The notes beneath the pieces are model-generated. The model made no database searches. It was not told the origin of the DNA and was given only the letters and a program-made list of their open reading frames with translations. Below are positions 33,640 through 42,398 of a DNA stretch of 64,000 bases, piece after piece. The position numbers were made by a program, and so were the translations under genes. The stretch lies in NCBI GenBank assembly GCA_026391315.1, contig JAPLDT010000022.1, forward strand, positions 1 to 64,000, in the 5' to 3' direction. Within the stretch, counting starts at the first letter, position 1. The number at the start of each line of letters is the position of its first letter. This DNA is from Bacteroidia bacterium (lineage in GTDB: Bacteria; Bacteroidota; Bacteroidia; Bacteroidales; Prolixibacteraceae).

Positions 33640-35151
33640 TTACAATTCGCAATACTCACCATCGTGGGCCAAATTTTTGCAGGGTCTGCGCCAAATGCTG
33701 TTTTCCACAAGCCGGTCTACAGTTTCTGGTCCCCAGGTGCCGGCAGGATAGCCGTAGATTGGAATGTCGGGGTTATTCTGCCAGCCATCCAGAATGGGCT
33801 GAACATATTCCCACGCTTTTTCGACGGCATCGCTTCTGGAATAAAGCGTAGCATCCCCATGCATGCAATCCAGCAGCAACCGGCTGTAGGCGGATGGCAG
33901 ATAACTGTCGGAAAGTTCTTTGTAATGAAAATCCATGTTCATGGTCTGAACCCTGAAACCTGCACCCGGAACCTTCATTCCCAATTTTAACAAAACCCCT
34001 TCATCAGGCTGAATGCGAAGCACCAGCTGATTGTTAATAGGTTCATTGACTGATTCGTATTGGAATAAGTGATGTGGAGTGGTTTTAAAATAGATAACAA
34101 CTTCAGTTACCCGGGTCGGCAATTTTTTACCCGTACGGATGTAGAAAGGGACACCTGCCCAGCGGAAATTATCGATGAAAAATTTAAGTGCAACGAAGGT
34201 TTCAGTCTTGGACATTGGGTCTACACCGTTTTCTTCGCGGTAGCCTTTGACCAGTTCATTGCCAATGTGCGATTGGGTGTATTGTCCCCGAAAGATGTGG
34301 GTGGCAATATCCTCCTTGCGGAGTGGCCGCATGGATTGAAATACTTTCAGCATCTCATTGCGAATGGCATTTGCTTCAATCACCACAGGAGGTTCCATGG
34401 CAATCAGTCCGACCAGTTGCATCAGGTGGTTCTGAACCATGTCGCGCAGTGCACCGGAATGATCGTAATATCCTCCACGATCCTCAACCCCCAACGTTTC
34501 TGCGGAGGTAATTTCGACATGGTGAATGAAATTTTGGTTCCAGATGGGTTCGAAAATTCCATTCGAAAACCTGGTAACCAGCATGTTCTGAACAGTCTCT
34601 TTTCCCAGGTAGTGATCGATCCGGTAAAGTTGGTCTTCGGTATAAAAGGAGAGCAATTTCCGGTTGAGTTCACGTGCGCTGGCAAGATCCGTTCCAAACG
34701 GTTTTTCTATGATGATCCTTTTGAAACCCTGCGAAACATCGTTGAGTCCTGCCTCAGCCAGAATTTGGGGAATTACCTGGTACAACTGTGGTGGCGTTGA
34801 GAGGTAAAAGATATAATTGGCAGGAATGGAGAGTTGGTTTCCCAATTTTTCCAGCCTTGTTTTCAGGTTCGGATAGTCGGCTGCATTTGAAGTTTCAAGC
34901 GACTGGTAGAAGAGTAAATACAAAAATCGGTCAACACAAGTACCATTTTGGGAACTGACAGGCAAAAACTCCTTCATTTTTACCCGGAAGGCCTCGTCAG
35001 AAAGCTCCGTTCTGGAGACACCCAAAACTGCAAATTTTTCAGGCAAAAGCTTTTGTTCGCATAACTCAAACAAAGCCGGTATAAGTTTTCTTTTGGTCAG
35101 ATCGCCAGACGCGCCAAAAATGATCAGAATATGTGATTCTGGATTGCTCAT
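33640..35151 (-). CDS. zwf: Glucose-6-phosphate 1-dehydrogenase
   Basis: 503 aa, normal length. Oxidises glucose 6-phosphate with NADP, producing NADPH, which the window's sulfite reductase also consumes. Nucleotide-binding GASGDLTKRKLIPAL at the N-terminus, active-site RIDHYLGKETVQN, and substrate-binding IEKPFGTDLASARELN and VPFYIRTGKKLP are present. First gene of zwf-pgl. The 267-nt gap upstream has only word repeats rich in CCCTTCGACC. Confidence 0.95.
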   Translation of the reverse strand: MSNPESHILIIFGASGDLTKRKLIPALFELCEQKLLPEKFAVLGVSRTELSDEAFRVKMKEFLPVSSQNGTCVDRFLYLLFYQSLETSNAADYPNLKTRLEKLGNQLSIPANYIFYLSTPPQLYQVIPQILAEAGLNDVSQGFKRIIIEKPFGTDLASARELNRKLLSFYTEDQLYRIDHYLGKETVQNMLVTRFSNGIFEPIWNQNFIHHVEITSAETLGVEDRGGYYDHSGALRDMVQNHLMQLVGLIAMEPPVVIEANAIRNEMLKVFQSMRPLRKEDIATHIFRGQYTQSHIGNELVKGYREENGVDPMSKTETFVALKFFIDNFRWAGVPFYIRTGKKLPTRVTEVVIYFKTTPHHLFQYESVNEPINNQLVLRIQPDEGVLLKLGMKVPGAGFRVQTMNMDFHYKELSDSYLPSAYSRLLLDCMHGDATLYSRSDAVEKAWEYVQPILDGWQNNPDIPIYGYPAGTWGPETVDRLVENSIWRRPCKNLAHDGEYCEL

Positions 35152-35204
35152 AGTGAAATATTTTAAAGAGTCAATTTATAGTTCTATACGAAAAAAGCTC
35201 TATC

Positions 35205-35292
35205 AGGTTCTACCCTTCGGCCCTTCGACCCTTCGACCCTTCGACCCTTCGGCCCTTCGGCCCCTCGGCTTCGCTCGGGATACCACTTCGCT
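35205..35292. repeat. Word repeat, CCCTTCG(A/G)CC type
   Basis: Nine or so tandem CCCTTCGACC/CCCTTCGGCC words, ending in CGGCTTCGCTCGGGA. A related CCCTTCGACAAGCTCAGGGA palindrome occurs at 40194-40213. Between zwf and pdxH. Confidence 0.7.
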
Positions 35293-35418
35293 CAGGAACC
35301 AGTCTCATTTTCTCAGTTCTCATCTTTTCCGTTTCACCATTTCCCTGTTTCAATCCGTCAAGTCGATGAGTTCTTCAGGAGTCGAACTCTCCCTGTCTCT
35401 CCCTCGCTTACTCATTCT

Positions 35419-36051
35419 TCACGGCGCCAATCGTGTTACGATCCACTCATTATCTTTCTTCATAAACAAAATCCGGTCGTGCAGCCGGTTAGGCCTTCCC
35501 TGCCAGAATTCTATCCTGGATGGTTGAACAAAGTAGCCACCCCACCTTGCCGGTCGCTCTAGTCTCTCTCCTTTGGAAGCTAGCTGTTGATTTTCCCAGA
35601 GTTGTTCAAGCAATTCCCGGCTTTCTACTGGCTGACTCTGTCGCGATACAATGGCACTAATCTGACTTTCATAAGGCCGCTCGCTGAAATATTGGTCAGA
35701 TATTTCGGGTGAGGAGTAACTTGCCACCCCTTCAATCCGAACTTCCCTCTCCAGTTCAGGCCAGAAAAATAACAGGGCAACATGGCTGTTTGCCTCAATC
35801 TCCTTTCCTTTTCGACTGTTGTAGTTGGTGAAGAAATGAAATCCTTCTCTGGTAAAAAGTTTCAACAAGACGACTCGTGAGGAGGGTTTTTGCTCCTTCG
35901 AAACAGTACTTAACATCATGGCAGTCGGTTCGTTAACCATGCCCTCAATGGCCTCCTTCATCCACTGTTCAAAAAGAGGAAAGGGCTCACGCAGCGACTT
36001 TTCACTAAGCATCTCCCGGGAATAGTTTGTACGAATATCTTTCAGGTTCAT
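35419..36051 (-). CDS. pdxH: Pyridoxine/pyridoxamine 5'-phosphate oxidase
   Basis: 210 aa FMN enzyme making pyridoxal 5'-phosphate. Motifs: PTAMMLSTVSKEQKPSSRVVLLK, FHFFTNYNSRKGKEIEANSHVALLFFWPELEREVRIEGVA, and the C-terminal ARWGGYFVQPSRIEFWQGRPNRLHDRI. Length is typical. It is monocistronic; higA lies 56 nt upstream on the same strand. Confidence 0.95.
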   Translation of the reverse strand: MNLKDIRTNYSREMLSEKSLREPFPLFEQWMKEAIEGMVNEPTAMMLSTVSKEQKPSSRVVLLKLFTREGFHFFTNYNSRKGKEIEANSHVALLFFWPELEREVRIEGVASYSSPEISDQYFSERPYESQISAIVSRQSQPVESRELLEQLWENQQLASKGERLERPARWGGYFVQPSRIEFWQGRPNRLHDRILFMKKDNEWIVTRLAP

Positions 36052-36107
36052 AAGAAGTGACTAAAGTGAACAGGTAACAATACCTTGCTGTTTATCGTGG
36101 CCTGTCT

Positions 36108-36467
36108 TTACGAATGGTCTGCTAATAATATTTCAGCCGGAATTTTTAATCCTTTATTTAAAGATTTAACCATTTTAAGGGTCAGTTTTCTTTTGCGGCT
36201 CAATACTTCGCTTACTCTGCTTTGACTTCCTAAATACTTCGCCAGATCAGTTTTTGTCATTCCCATTTGCTCCATCCTAAACTTGATCGCATCAATCGGA
36301 TCAGGAGGTGCAATTGGATAATGCTTCATTTCGTAGGCTTCTATTATTGTAACTAATAAATCAAGCTCATCTCCTTCAGGTGTATCTCTCTTTGATCCCC
36401 AAAGCAACTCCACGCTTTTAAGTGATTTGAAATAATCGTTCTCTGTTTTTATAGGTTTAATTTCCAT
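36108..36467 (-). CDS. higA: HigA-type antitoxin (XRE-family HTH)
   Basis: 119 aa from the ATG at 36467 (a TTG at 36473 adds two residues). Helix-turn-helix is AIKFRMEQMGMTKTDLAKYLGSQSRVSEVLSRKRKLTLKMVKSLNKGLKIPAEIL, of the HigA2 class. The N-terminal half (ENDYFKSLKSVELLWGSKRDTPEGDELDLLVTIIEAYE) also matches that class. It normally neutralises a HigB mRNA interferase encoded just upstream; here only a damaged toxin gene remains, so this antitoxin is an orphan that may still regulate transcription. Confidence 0.88.
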   Translation of the reverse strand: MEIKPIKTENDYFKSLKSVELLWGSKRDTPEGDELDLLVTIIEAYEMKHYPIAPPDPIDAIKFRMEQMGMTKTDLAKYLGSQSRVSEVLSRKRKLTLKMVKSLNKGLKIPAEILLADHS

Positions 36468-36469
36468 CG

Positions 36470-36657
36470 TCAAATCGTTTTAACATCAATTTTATCATAC
36501 TGCTTATGTGTGCCAATAAATCGAATAAATAATATTTGAAAATCGTAATCAATCAAAACTACAAATTTAAAGATACAACAATATCTACATTTCCCAAATT
36601 GGTAAGTTTAAATATTGATTCTTGTTGTAAAATGTAAGACCGAGATCTACGGATCAT
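36470..36657 (-). pseudogene. higB: Degraded higB toxin gene
   Basis: The frame ending at 36470, 2 nt before higA, encodes FVVLIDYDFQILFIRFIGTH followed by KQYDKIDVKTI, the C-terminus of HigB-type mRNA interferases. It has no start codon and is stopped upstream at 36608. A second frame from an ATG at 36657 gives a short N-terminal-like piece with LGNVDIV, ending in a stop. The intervening conserved segment (normally RVVFNIxGNxYRLVV) is missing, so a deletion plus frameshift has destroyed the toxin. Too short to be called as an intact ORF. Confidence 0.72.
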
Positions 36658-36676
36658 TGTTTCCCACTTCAAACTT

Positions 36677-36707
36677 TTTGATAAGGGGTAAAATATTTTT
36701 AGTTTTG
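36677..36707 (+). promoter_or_regulatory. Consensus Bacteroidota promoter
   Basis: TTTG at 36677-36680, exactly 19 nt, TAGTTTTG at 36700-36707. Ideal match to TTTG-N19-TAnnTTTG, with the ATG of the coiled-coil gene 28 nt downstream. Confidence 0.75.
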
Positions 36708-36734
36708 TAGCTCAAATCAACAACAGTACCGCAT

Positions 36735-37631
36735 ATGATTAACCAGGAAAGAGCCCAAGTTCCATCTGATCCCAGGAAAAATGCCCTGGTCATTATTTTG
36801 GCCGTTTTATTGATTATTGTGGTCGTGATACTTTTCTGGCAGCGCAGTGAGCATGCTGAGGTTACGGCTCAGTTGAAACAGGAAAAAGCCGCTATTGAAA
36901 CCGAGCTGAATGGCATGGTTTTGGGATATGACTCGCTGAAACGCAACAATACCAACCTGAACATCCAGTTCGAAAGCGCTCAGACCAAAGTAAAAGATCT
37001 GCTTACAGAGATCGAGCAGGTGAAGAGTACCAGCTTCAGGCAAATTTCGAAATACCGTGAGGAGATGACCACCCTGCGTAAAATTATGCGCGACTATGTT
37101 GTACAGATCGATAGCCTCAACCAGAAAAATCAGCGGCTGATGACCGAAAACAGCAATGTGAAGCAGGAGGTGACAGAGGTTAAGACACAAAATCAGTCAC
37201 TCGAGCAGGAGAAGAAAAAACTGGAACAAACAGTTACCCTCGCAGCCACACTGGAGGCGGTCAACCTGAAAGCTGCAGGAATCAACAAAAAAGGGAAAGA
37301 ACAGAGCAAGGCCTCCAAAATAGAGAGTATCAAAGTAGATTTTACACTAGGTAAAAACATGACTGCCAAAAGAGGAGCCAAGAATATCTACCTTCGTATC
37401 CAGCGTCCGGACCAACTTTTGCTTACCAAATCGGATAAGGACCTCTTTAAATTTGAAGGATTGAAGATCCCCTATTCTGCAGTTCGCGAAGTCGAGTACG
37501 AAGGGACTGATCTTCCGGTAAGTATTTATTGGGACAATGCCGGACAGGCCGCTTTGATCGCAGGTCAATATACCATCGACATCTTTGCCGACGGAAACAA
37601 CATCGGGACCACCAGTTTTGAGGTAAGATAA
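36735..37631 (+). CDS. Membrane-anchored coiled-coil protein
   Basis: 298 aa. One N-terminal membrane helix (ALVIILAVLLIIVVVILFW, about residues 17-35), then a long coiled coil (about 37-175) with heptads rich in Glu, Gln, Lys and Leu, and a C-terminal globular domain (about 195-298) beginning KIESIKVDFTLGKNMTAKRGAKNIYLRIQRPDQLLL and ending in a beta-rich part. The globular part faces the periplasm if the helix is a signal anchor. I recognise it as a common Bacteroidota hypothetical of unknown function. Strong promoter upstream; methyltransferase gene 25 nt downstream, likely co-transcribed. Confidence 0.8.
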   Translation: MINQERAQVPSDPRKNALVIILAVLLIIVVVILFWQRSEHAEVTAQLKQEKAAIETELNGMVLGYDSLKRNNTNLNIQFESAQTKVKDLLTEIEQVKSTSFRQISKYREEMTTLRKIMRDYVVQIDSLNQKNQRLMTENSNVKQEVTEVKTQNQSLEQEKKKLEQTVTLAATLEAVNLKAAGINKKGKEQSKASKIESIKVDFTLGKNMTAKRGAKNIYLRIQRPDQLLLTKSDKDLFKFEGLKIPYSAVREVEYEGTDLPVSIYWDNAGQAALIAGQYTIDIFADGNNIGTTSFEVR

Positions 37632-37656
37632 CCGGAAGCCTAAACCCCTCATTTTC

Positions 37657-38379
37657 ATGTACCAGCTTACAGATCTGAGATCCTATCTGGAGAATGCCTG
37701 CGTTGGCCATTTGTTGGATGTTTCCACAGGAGAGGGTGATTTTCTGAGATTCTTTTTGGACTCAGTTGCTTCTTTTGACTCAGCTACCGGACTGGAGCCC
37801 AACAAGGAGAGCCTGGCCACCGCCAAAAACAAACTCTTCCCATACAAAGTGGACCTGGTTCTGGGCACTGTTCGCAAACTTCCCTTCGAAGAGAACTATT
37901 TCGATTTTGTAACCATCTCCAACGCCCTTCAACGCATTGAACTTCCTGTTAAGGCAATTCAGGCCATGATGAGGGTCCTGGTATCAGGAGGAAGGCTCCT
38001 GATCAATGAGACCATTTGCGATGGACTTAACCCCGCCCAGGAGGCCCACCTTGAATTTCAGACCCTAAAAGCCGATATTGACAGAGCCAAAGGAGGTTAC
38101 CACAGAAATATTTATACCAGGGCAGAAATATTTGATATGCTTCAGGAGGCACATGTCGAGCCGGAGAAAATCTTCGTCTCGGACAATGAGCCGGAAATGC
38201 TCAACTCGAAAGAGAAGATATGGCAATTTACCCACAAAATTGATGAGATGGTTGAGTCAGCCGGAGAATTACCCCAAAAAAATAGTTTTGAATCCCGAAG
38301 TTGTGCCCTCAAGGAAAAGCTTAAAATCAGTGGATTTCAGAAACCTCCGCAACTTACCCTCATCGCTTATAAACCTTGA
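37657..38379 (+). CDS. Class I SAM-dependent methyltransferase
   Basis: 240 aa, UbiE/Methyltransf_11-like. SAM loop is LLDVSTGEGDFLRFF (Ser replaces the usual first Gly), then acidic GLEPNKESL, PFEENYFDFVTISNALQRIE and LVSGGRLLINE. Substrate is unknown. It follows the coiled-coil membrane protein with a 25-nt gap. Confidence 0.82.
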   Translation: MYQLTDLRSYLENACVGHLLDVSTGEGDFLRFFLDSVASFDSATGLEPNKESLATAKNKLFPYKVDLVLGTVRKLPFEENYFDFVTISNALQRIELPVKAIQAMMRVLVSGGRLLINETICDGLNPAQEAHLEFQTLKADIDRAKGGYHRNIYTRAEIFDMLQEAHVEPEKIFVSDNEPEMLNSKEKIWQFTHKIDEMVESAGELPQKNSFESRSCALKEKLKISGFQKPPQLTLIAYKP

Positions 38380-38588
38380 CATTACCAAGTCAATAATGTT
38401 TCTAAATAGCCAACTTCCCGCGCTTTTTGCCACATTTATTTCATCAGTATAAATTTTGTTTTTCAATGGTCTGATGGAATACCCACATAATCATTTTCGG
38501 TTGGTGTGAACGTATTCTCATGAGTATTTCTTAGTTTTGGATGGTTTTTTCGGTAAAAACCGAATTTTCAACATCACAACCATCTAAC

Positions 38589-40112
38589 ATGGCTATAAAA
38601 GGGACTAAAAAATTCATTGGACTTATATTTTTGGTGGGATTGGTCATCGGTATATTCATGATTTGGGGAGGAGAAAAGGCCATAAGCTACTCCAGTACAG
38701 ATACTTATTGTGTCTCCTGTCACATTCATCCTCAAGCGGACGATTCATGGAAAAAATCAACACATTTTTACAACAAAAGCGGAGTTAAAATCCACTGTGT
38801 TGAGTGCCACCTTCCCCCGAAAGGGAGTTTTAAGTACTTGGCAGTGAAAGCTAAAACCGGATTAAACGACCTATATGGATATTATTTAAAAGACAGCGCC
38901 TCTTTCAAGTGGCAGGCTAAAAGAGAGTTGGAACATGCCGTTAAGATTGTCTACAACGAATCGTGTGTAAAATGTCACCAGACCCTTTTCTCCAAAGGAC
39001 TATCATCCGAGGGCGGAACAGCTCACCTCTATTACGAGAACAATGCAGAAAAACTAAACCTGCAATGCATCAACTGCCACCTGGATGTGGGTCATTACAA
39101 TCCCAATTACAAACACCAGAAGATGCAGGGAGTGCCTGTTACTGCCAGCGCCAAAGCGGTTTTCACTACACCGGCTACTGTTACCACCTTTTCAAAATTC
39201 GCGGAACAGGTTCCGAATACTGCTATCTCTTTCAACATGGTTCCCGTCAAAGGCGGGACTTTTAAAATGGGTAGTGATGAGTCCGAACCATTGAGAAACA
39301 AAGATGAAGGCCCGGTGCGTACAGTAACAGTTTCTCCGTTTTTTATGGGTGAAGTCGAGGTAACCTGGGATGAATATTGGGCATTTTATGCCTCCACGAT
39401 GTCGGAAGGTCGACTCGATCCGGTTACTGTTATGGCAAAAAATGCGGGCAATCCCGATGCCATCAGCGGACCGACGCCACCTTTTGGAATTCCGGATCAG
39501 GGATGGGGCAGCGGTGCACGTCCGGCCATCACCATGACCCATTATGGTGCGCAGACTTATTGCCAGTGGCTTTCAAAAATTACAGGAAAGAAATACCGGC
39601 TTCCAACCGAGGCGGAATGGGAATACGCCTGCAGGGGCGGAAGCGAAACACCCTATTTCTTCAAAGGCGATCCCAAAAGATTTGTCAACAAGGGATTGCG
39701 CAACAAAATATTTGGGGTGGATACCACCGGTATCAACAGTTATGTGGTGTATCAGCTCAACTCCTCCTCGAAAACACAAGAACCTTCCTTCGTAAAACCC
39801 AACCCCTTCGGATTGAAAAACATGGCCGGTAATGTTGCGGAATACTGCTCCGACTGGTACAGTGCCGATGCTTACAAGGCCACAGGGAACGCTGTGAATG
39901 ATCCCAAAGGTCCCGAAACAGGGGAGGAATATGTTGTCAGAGGCGGAAATTACAACTCTGAAGCCGGAGCGTTGCGTTCTGCGGCCAGGGAGTTTACCCA
40001 AACTGCCAACTGGCTGAAGACAGATCCCCAGCAACCCAAGAGTATATGGTGGTATTCCGACATCAAAGGCATCGGCTTCAGGGTCGTTTGCGAAGCGGAA
40101 GGGTTGAAGTAG
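38589..40112 (+). CDS. NapC/NirT-type tetraheme cytochrome fused to a SUMF1-like domain
   Basis: 507 aa from the ATG at 38589; an earlier ATG in frame (38541) adds 16 residues with no homology. An N-terminal anchor helix (residues 8-26) precedes four CxxCH heme sites at about 41-45, 70-74, 126-130 and 160-164, like the NapC/NrfH quinol dehydrogenases. From about residue 217 there is a formylglycine-generating-enzyme-type (SUMF1) domain: MVPVKGGTFKMGSDE, RLPTEAEWEYACRGG, GLKNMAGNVAEYCSDWY, VVRGGNYNSE, GIGFRVV. The Cys pair needed by true FGE is not seen in RSAAREFTQT, so it is probably a binding or scaffold domain as in GldJ/GldK. Likely takes electrons from menaquinol or delivers them to it in the periplasm. 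Confidence 0.88.
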   Translation: MAIKGTKKFIGLIFLVGLVIGIFMIWGGEKAISYSSTDTYCVSCHIHPQADDSWKKSTHFYNKSGVKIHCVECHLPPKGSFKYLAVKAKTGLNDLYGYYLKDSASFKWQAKRELEHAVKIVYNESCVKCHQTLFSKGLSSEGGTAHLYYENNAEKLNLQCINCHLDVGHYNPNYKHQKMQGVPVTASAKAVFTTPATVTTFSKFAEQVPNTAISFNMVPVKGGTFKMGSDESEPLRNKDEGPVRTVTVSPFFMGEVEVTWDEYWAFYASTMSEGRLDPVTVMAKNAGNPDAISGPTPPFGIPDQGWGSGARPAITMTHYGAQTYCQWLSKITGKKYRLPTEAEWEYACRGGSETPYFFKGDPKRFVNKGLRNKIFGVDTTGINSYVVYQLNSSSKTQEPSFVKPNPFGLKNMAGNVAEYCSDWYSADAYKATGNAVNDPKGPETGEEYVVRGGNYNSEAGALRSAAREFTQTANWLKTDPQQPKSIWWYSDIKGIGFRVVCEAEGLK

Positions 40113-40193
40113 AGCGACTGATTGACAGAGAGACGGAGGGACAAGGAGAATGAAACGGGGAAGCCTGTTGAAGGGTCGACGTGTCAAACATTT

Positions 40194-40213
40194 CCCTTCG
40201 ACAAGCTCAGGGA
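40194..40213. repeat. Short REP-like palindrome CCCTTCGACAAGCTCAGGGA
   Basis: A 20-nt palindrome-like sequence of a kind found widely in bacterial intergenic DNA. It lies in the 213-nt gap between the cytochrome and the Gfo/Idh/MocA gene. Shares CCCTTCGAC words with 35205-35292. Confidence 0.55.
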
Positions 40214-40325
40214 CCGGCACTCTTTCAAATTTTTCAAACCATTCAAACATTTCAAACGACATAAACGGAAACATTTTTATACATTTGATACAGTTTTCAT
40301 TTCATCAAAGTAACAGACCAACATT

Positions 40326-41714
40326 ATGAGCAAAATTTCAGTTAACAGAAGAGACTTTTTCAAGAGTGCCGCAGTGGTAGGAGCAGCCAGTACCCTGGGT
40401 GCAGGTACCATTCTTTCCTCCTGTAGCGGAGGTGAAAAAGCACCGGCCCTTGTGCCATTGGCCAATCTGGCAAATGCCTATGTACCTGAACTTCCTGATT
40501 ATGCCAACGATGGCAAGCCGCTTCGTGCAGGTTTAATTGGCTGTGGAGGCAGGGCTACAGGAGCTGCTGTCAATTTTTTAAGCGCAGGTCCAAATCTTCA
40601 GATTGTAGCTTTGGGCGATCTTTTTCAGGATCGCATCGATGGATGCCGCAAGACCCTGAGAGATAAATTCAAGGTTGAAGTTCCTGACGATAAGTGCTTC
40701 ACGGGTTTCGACAACTACAAAAAAGTACTCGCTTCAGATATTGACCTGGTAATTATTGCCACTCCCCCAAACTTCCGTCCAATTCATTTCGAAGCAGCTG
40801 TTGAAGCGGGTAAACATGTCTTTATGGAAAAACCGGTATGCGTTGACGGCCCCGGCGCCCGCTCCATCATGACCACCGCCAAAAAAGCAGAATCTCAGGG
40901 ATTGGTTGTTGTCACAGGAACCCAACGTCACCACCAAAGAAAATATGTTGAATCTTTCAAACAGATTCAAAAAGGCATGATTGGCGAAATCGTATCCGGA
41001 ACTGTTTACTGGAATCAATCCATGCTTTGGTACCGCAACCGCGAAAGCAGCTGGAGTGACATGGAGCTGATGGTCCGCGACTGGGTTAACTGGAAATGGC
41101 TCTCAGGCGACCATATCGTCGAACAACATGTTCACAATCTCGATGTTTTCAACTGGTTTACAGGCAAAAAACCTGTAAAATGCGTTGGTTTTGGCGCCCG
41201 CCAAAGAAGATTGACAGGCGACCAGTACGACATGTTCAGCATTGACTTCGAATACGAAGGAGGTATTCGCCTGCACAGCATGTGTCGTCAAATCGATGGA
41301 TGCAAAAACAATGTATCAGAATTCATTCAGGGTACCAAAGGATCATGGACTAGTGCCGGAGCCGGTAACAACCAGGAAATCAAAGACCTGGCAGGCAATG
41401 TGATTTGGAAAACCGATGTTGAAAAGGAGAAGGCCGAACACAAACAGACCGACCCTTATACCCTCGAACATGTCGATTTTATCAATCACATCCGTGCGAA
41501 CAAACCGCTCAACCAGGCTGTTGAGACTGCTATCTCCTGTCTGACTGCCATCATGGGACGCGAATCTGCCTACACCGGCAACGAGGTAACTTACGATGAG
41601 GTATTTAACTCAACTATAAGCATGATGCCGGCAAAACTGGAACTGGGTACCTATGATCTGAAATCTTATTCCGTTCCTGTACCCGGGAAACCCAAAGAAG
41701 AGAAAAAAGGATAA
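40326..41714 (+). CDS. Tat-exported lipoprotein Gfo/Idh/MocA-family oxidoreductase
   Basis: 462 aa. The N-terminus has a twin-arginine motif (NRRDFFKSAAVVGAASTLGAG) and a lipobox-like LSSC at about residue 36, so it should be exported folded with its cofactor and lipid-anchored. The Rossmann domain starts RAGLIGCGGRATGAAVNFL; EKPVCVDGPGARSI holds the conserved Lys-Pro of the family. Typical substrates are sugars or cyclitols oxidised at a ring carbon. It follows the NapC-SUMF1 fusion, raising the possibility that its electrons leave through the cytochrome; such proteins usually keep NAD(P) bound. Substrate unknown. Confidence 0.9.
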   Translation: MSKISVNRRDFFKSAAVVGAASTLGAGTILSSCSGGEKAPALVPLANLANAYVPELPDYANDGKPLRAGLIGCGGRATGAAVNFLSAGPNLQIVALGDLFQDRIDGCRKTLRDKFKVEVPDDKCFTGFDNYKKVLASDIDLVIIATPPNFRPIHFEAAVEAGKHVFMEKPVCVDGPGARSIMTTAKKAESQGLVVVTGTQRHHQRKYVESFKQIQKGMIGEIVSGTVYWNQSMLWYRNRESSWSDMELMVRDWVNWKWLSGDHIVEQHVHNLDVFNWFTGKKPVKCVGFGARQRRLTGDQYDMFSIDFEYEGGIRLHSMCRQIDGCKNNVSEFIQGTKGSWTSAGAGNNQEIKDLAGNVIWKTDVEKEKAEHKQTDPYTLEHVDFINHIRANKPLNQAVETAISCLTAIMGRESAYTGNEVTYDEVFNSTISMMPAKLELGTYDLKSYSVPVPGKPKEEKKG

Positions 41715-41901
41715 AGTAAAAAGGATAAAGTAAAAAGTAAAAAGGATAAAGTAGGGAAGAGAAGGATAAAGGATAAAGTTAAAAGGATAAAGTAAGAAAC
41801 GCTCTTATCAAGATACTATCAAACATATCTAAAGATCAATGACACAGATCTTTATCGCGCACGAATGCTACTTTATCCTTTATCCTTTTTACTTTATCCT
41901 T
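41704..41901. repeat. Inverted word-repeat array, GGATAAAGTAAAAA type
   Basis: Left arm 41704-41796 has about eight GGATAAAG(T)A/AAAAAGTAAAA words; right arm 41868-41901 is the complement (CTTTATCCTTTATCCTTTTTAC). It starts inside the last codons of the oxidoreductase gene and ends at the M15 peptidase gene, occupying nearly the whole convergent gap. Same words as at 5269-5302. Confidence 0.8.
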
Positions 41902-41906
41902 GTAGG

Positions 41907-42398
41907 TCACCTAATCTCAAAGTGCACCGGATCATGATAAGTGTGGTAACTCCCACCCCACAGCAAACCATACTTCTCGGAAATTCTAACGACACCGGTA
42001 TTTTTCCAGTCTCTCTTTGAATTAAATTTCTTCAGCCAGACTCTCCAGAGCCAGTTCTTCCGGTATAGGTTTATGTCGATGGCTCTTCCCAGGACATGAC
42101 GGCTTTTGTCAATTGAAGCATTTTTTGAATTTTCTCGTAAAAGCTCCTTCTGCCTTTCCCGAGATCTCAACCCGCTGATAATCTCAACATTCCAATCGGT
42201 CTGGCTTTCAATGTCATCGATAAATTTGTTAAATGTTTGGTAACTGGCCTCACTTACTCCCTCTATTTCATTCAACCTTCTCCAATTGGTGATTTTAACA
42301 TTGATCCAGATACCAATACCAACCAACACCCAAATACAAAATGTGACAACTAAAACGGTTCCAATGAGTTTTATTCGCTTGAGTTTTATTCGCTTCAT
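41907..42398 (-). CDS. M15-family D-Ala-D-Ala carboxypeptidase-like protein
   Basis: 163 aa. An N-terminal membrane anchor (LIGTVLVVTFCIWVLVGIGIWI) precedes a small zinc peptidase domain of the VanY/endolysin type. Zinc ligands fit SRHVLGRAIDIN (His, Asp) and DPVHFEIR (His). Likely trims peptidoglycan stem peptides in the periplasm. It runs opposite to its neighbours. The start shows an exact 15-bp tandem duplication encoding Lys-Arg-Ile-Lys-Leu twice, so the duplicated part may be recent and dispensable. Confidence 0.8.
   Translation of the reverse strand: MKRIKLKRIKLIGTVLVVTFCIWVLVGIGIWINVKITNWRRLNEIEGVSEASYQTFNKFIDDIESQTDWNVEIISGLRSRERQKELLRENSKNASIDKSRHVLGRAIDINLYRKNWLWRVWLKKFNSKRDWKNTGVVRISEKYGLLWGGSYHTYHDPVHFEIR

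Noticed and set aside
34069-34800. Plus-strand ORF (243 codons) opposite zwf
   Set aside because: Antisense shadow of a well conserved glucose-6-phosphate dehydrogenase; no motif in its translation.
41704-41901. Tandem word arrays as a CRISPR array
   Set aside because: Units are 6-10 bp with no unique spacers of constant length, and the arms are complementary to each other; no cas genes are present.
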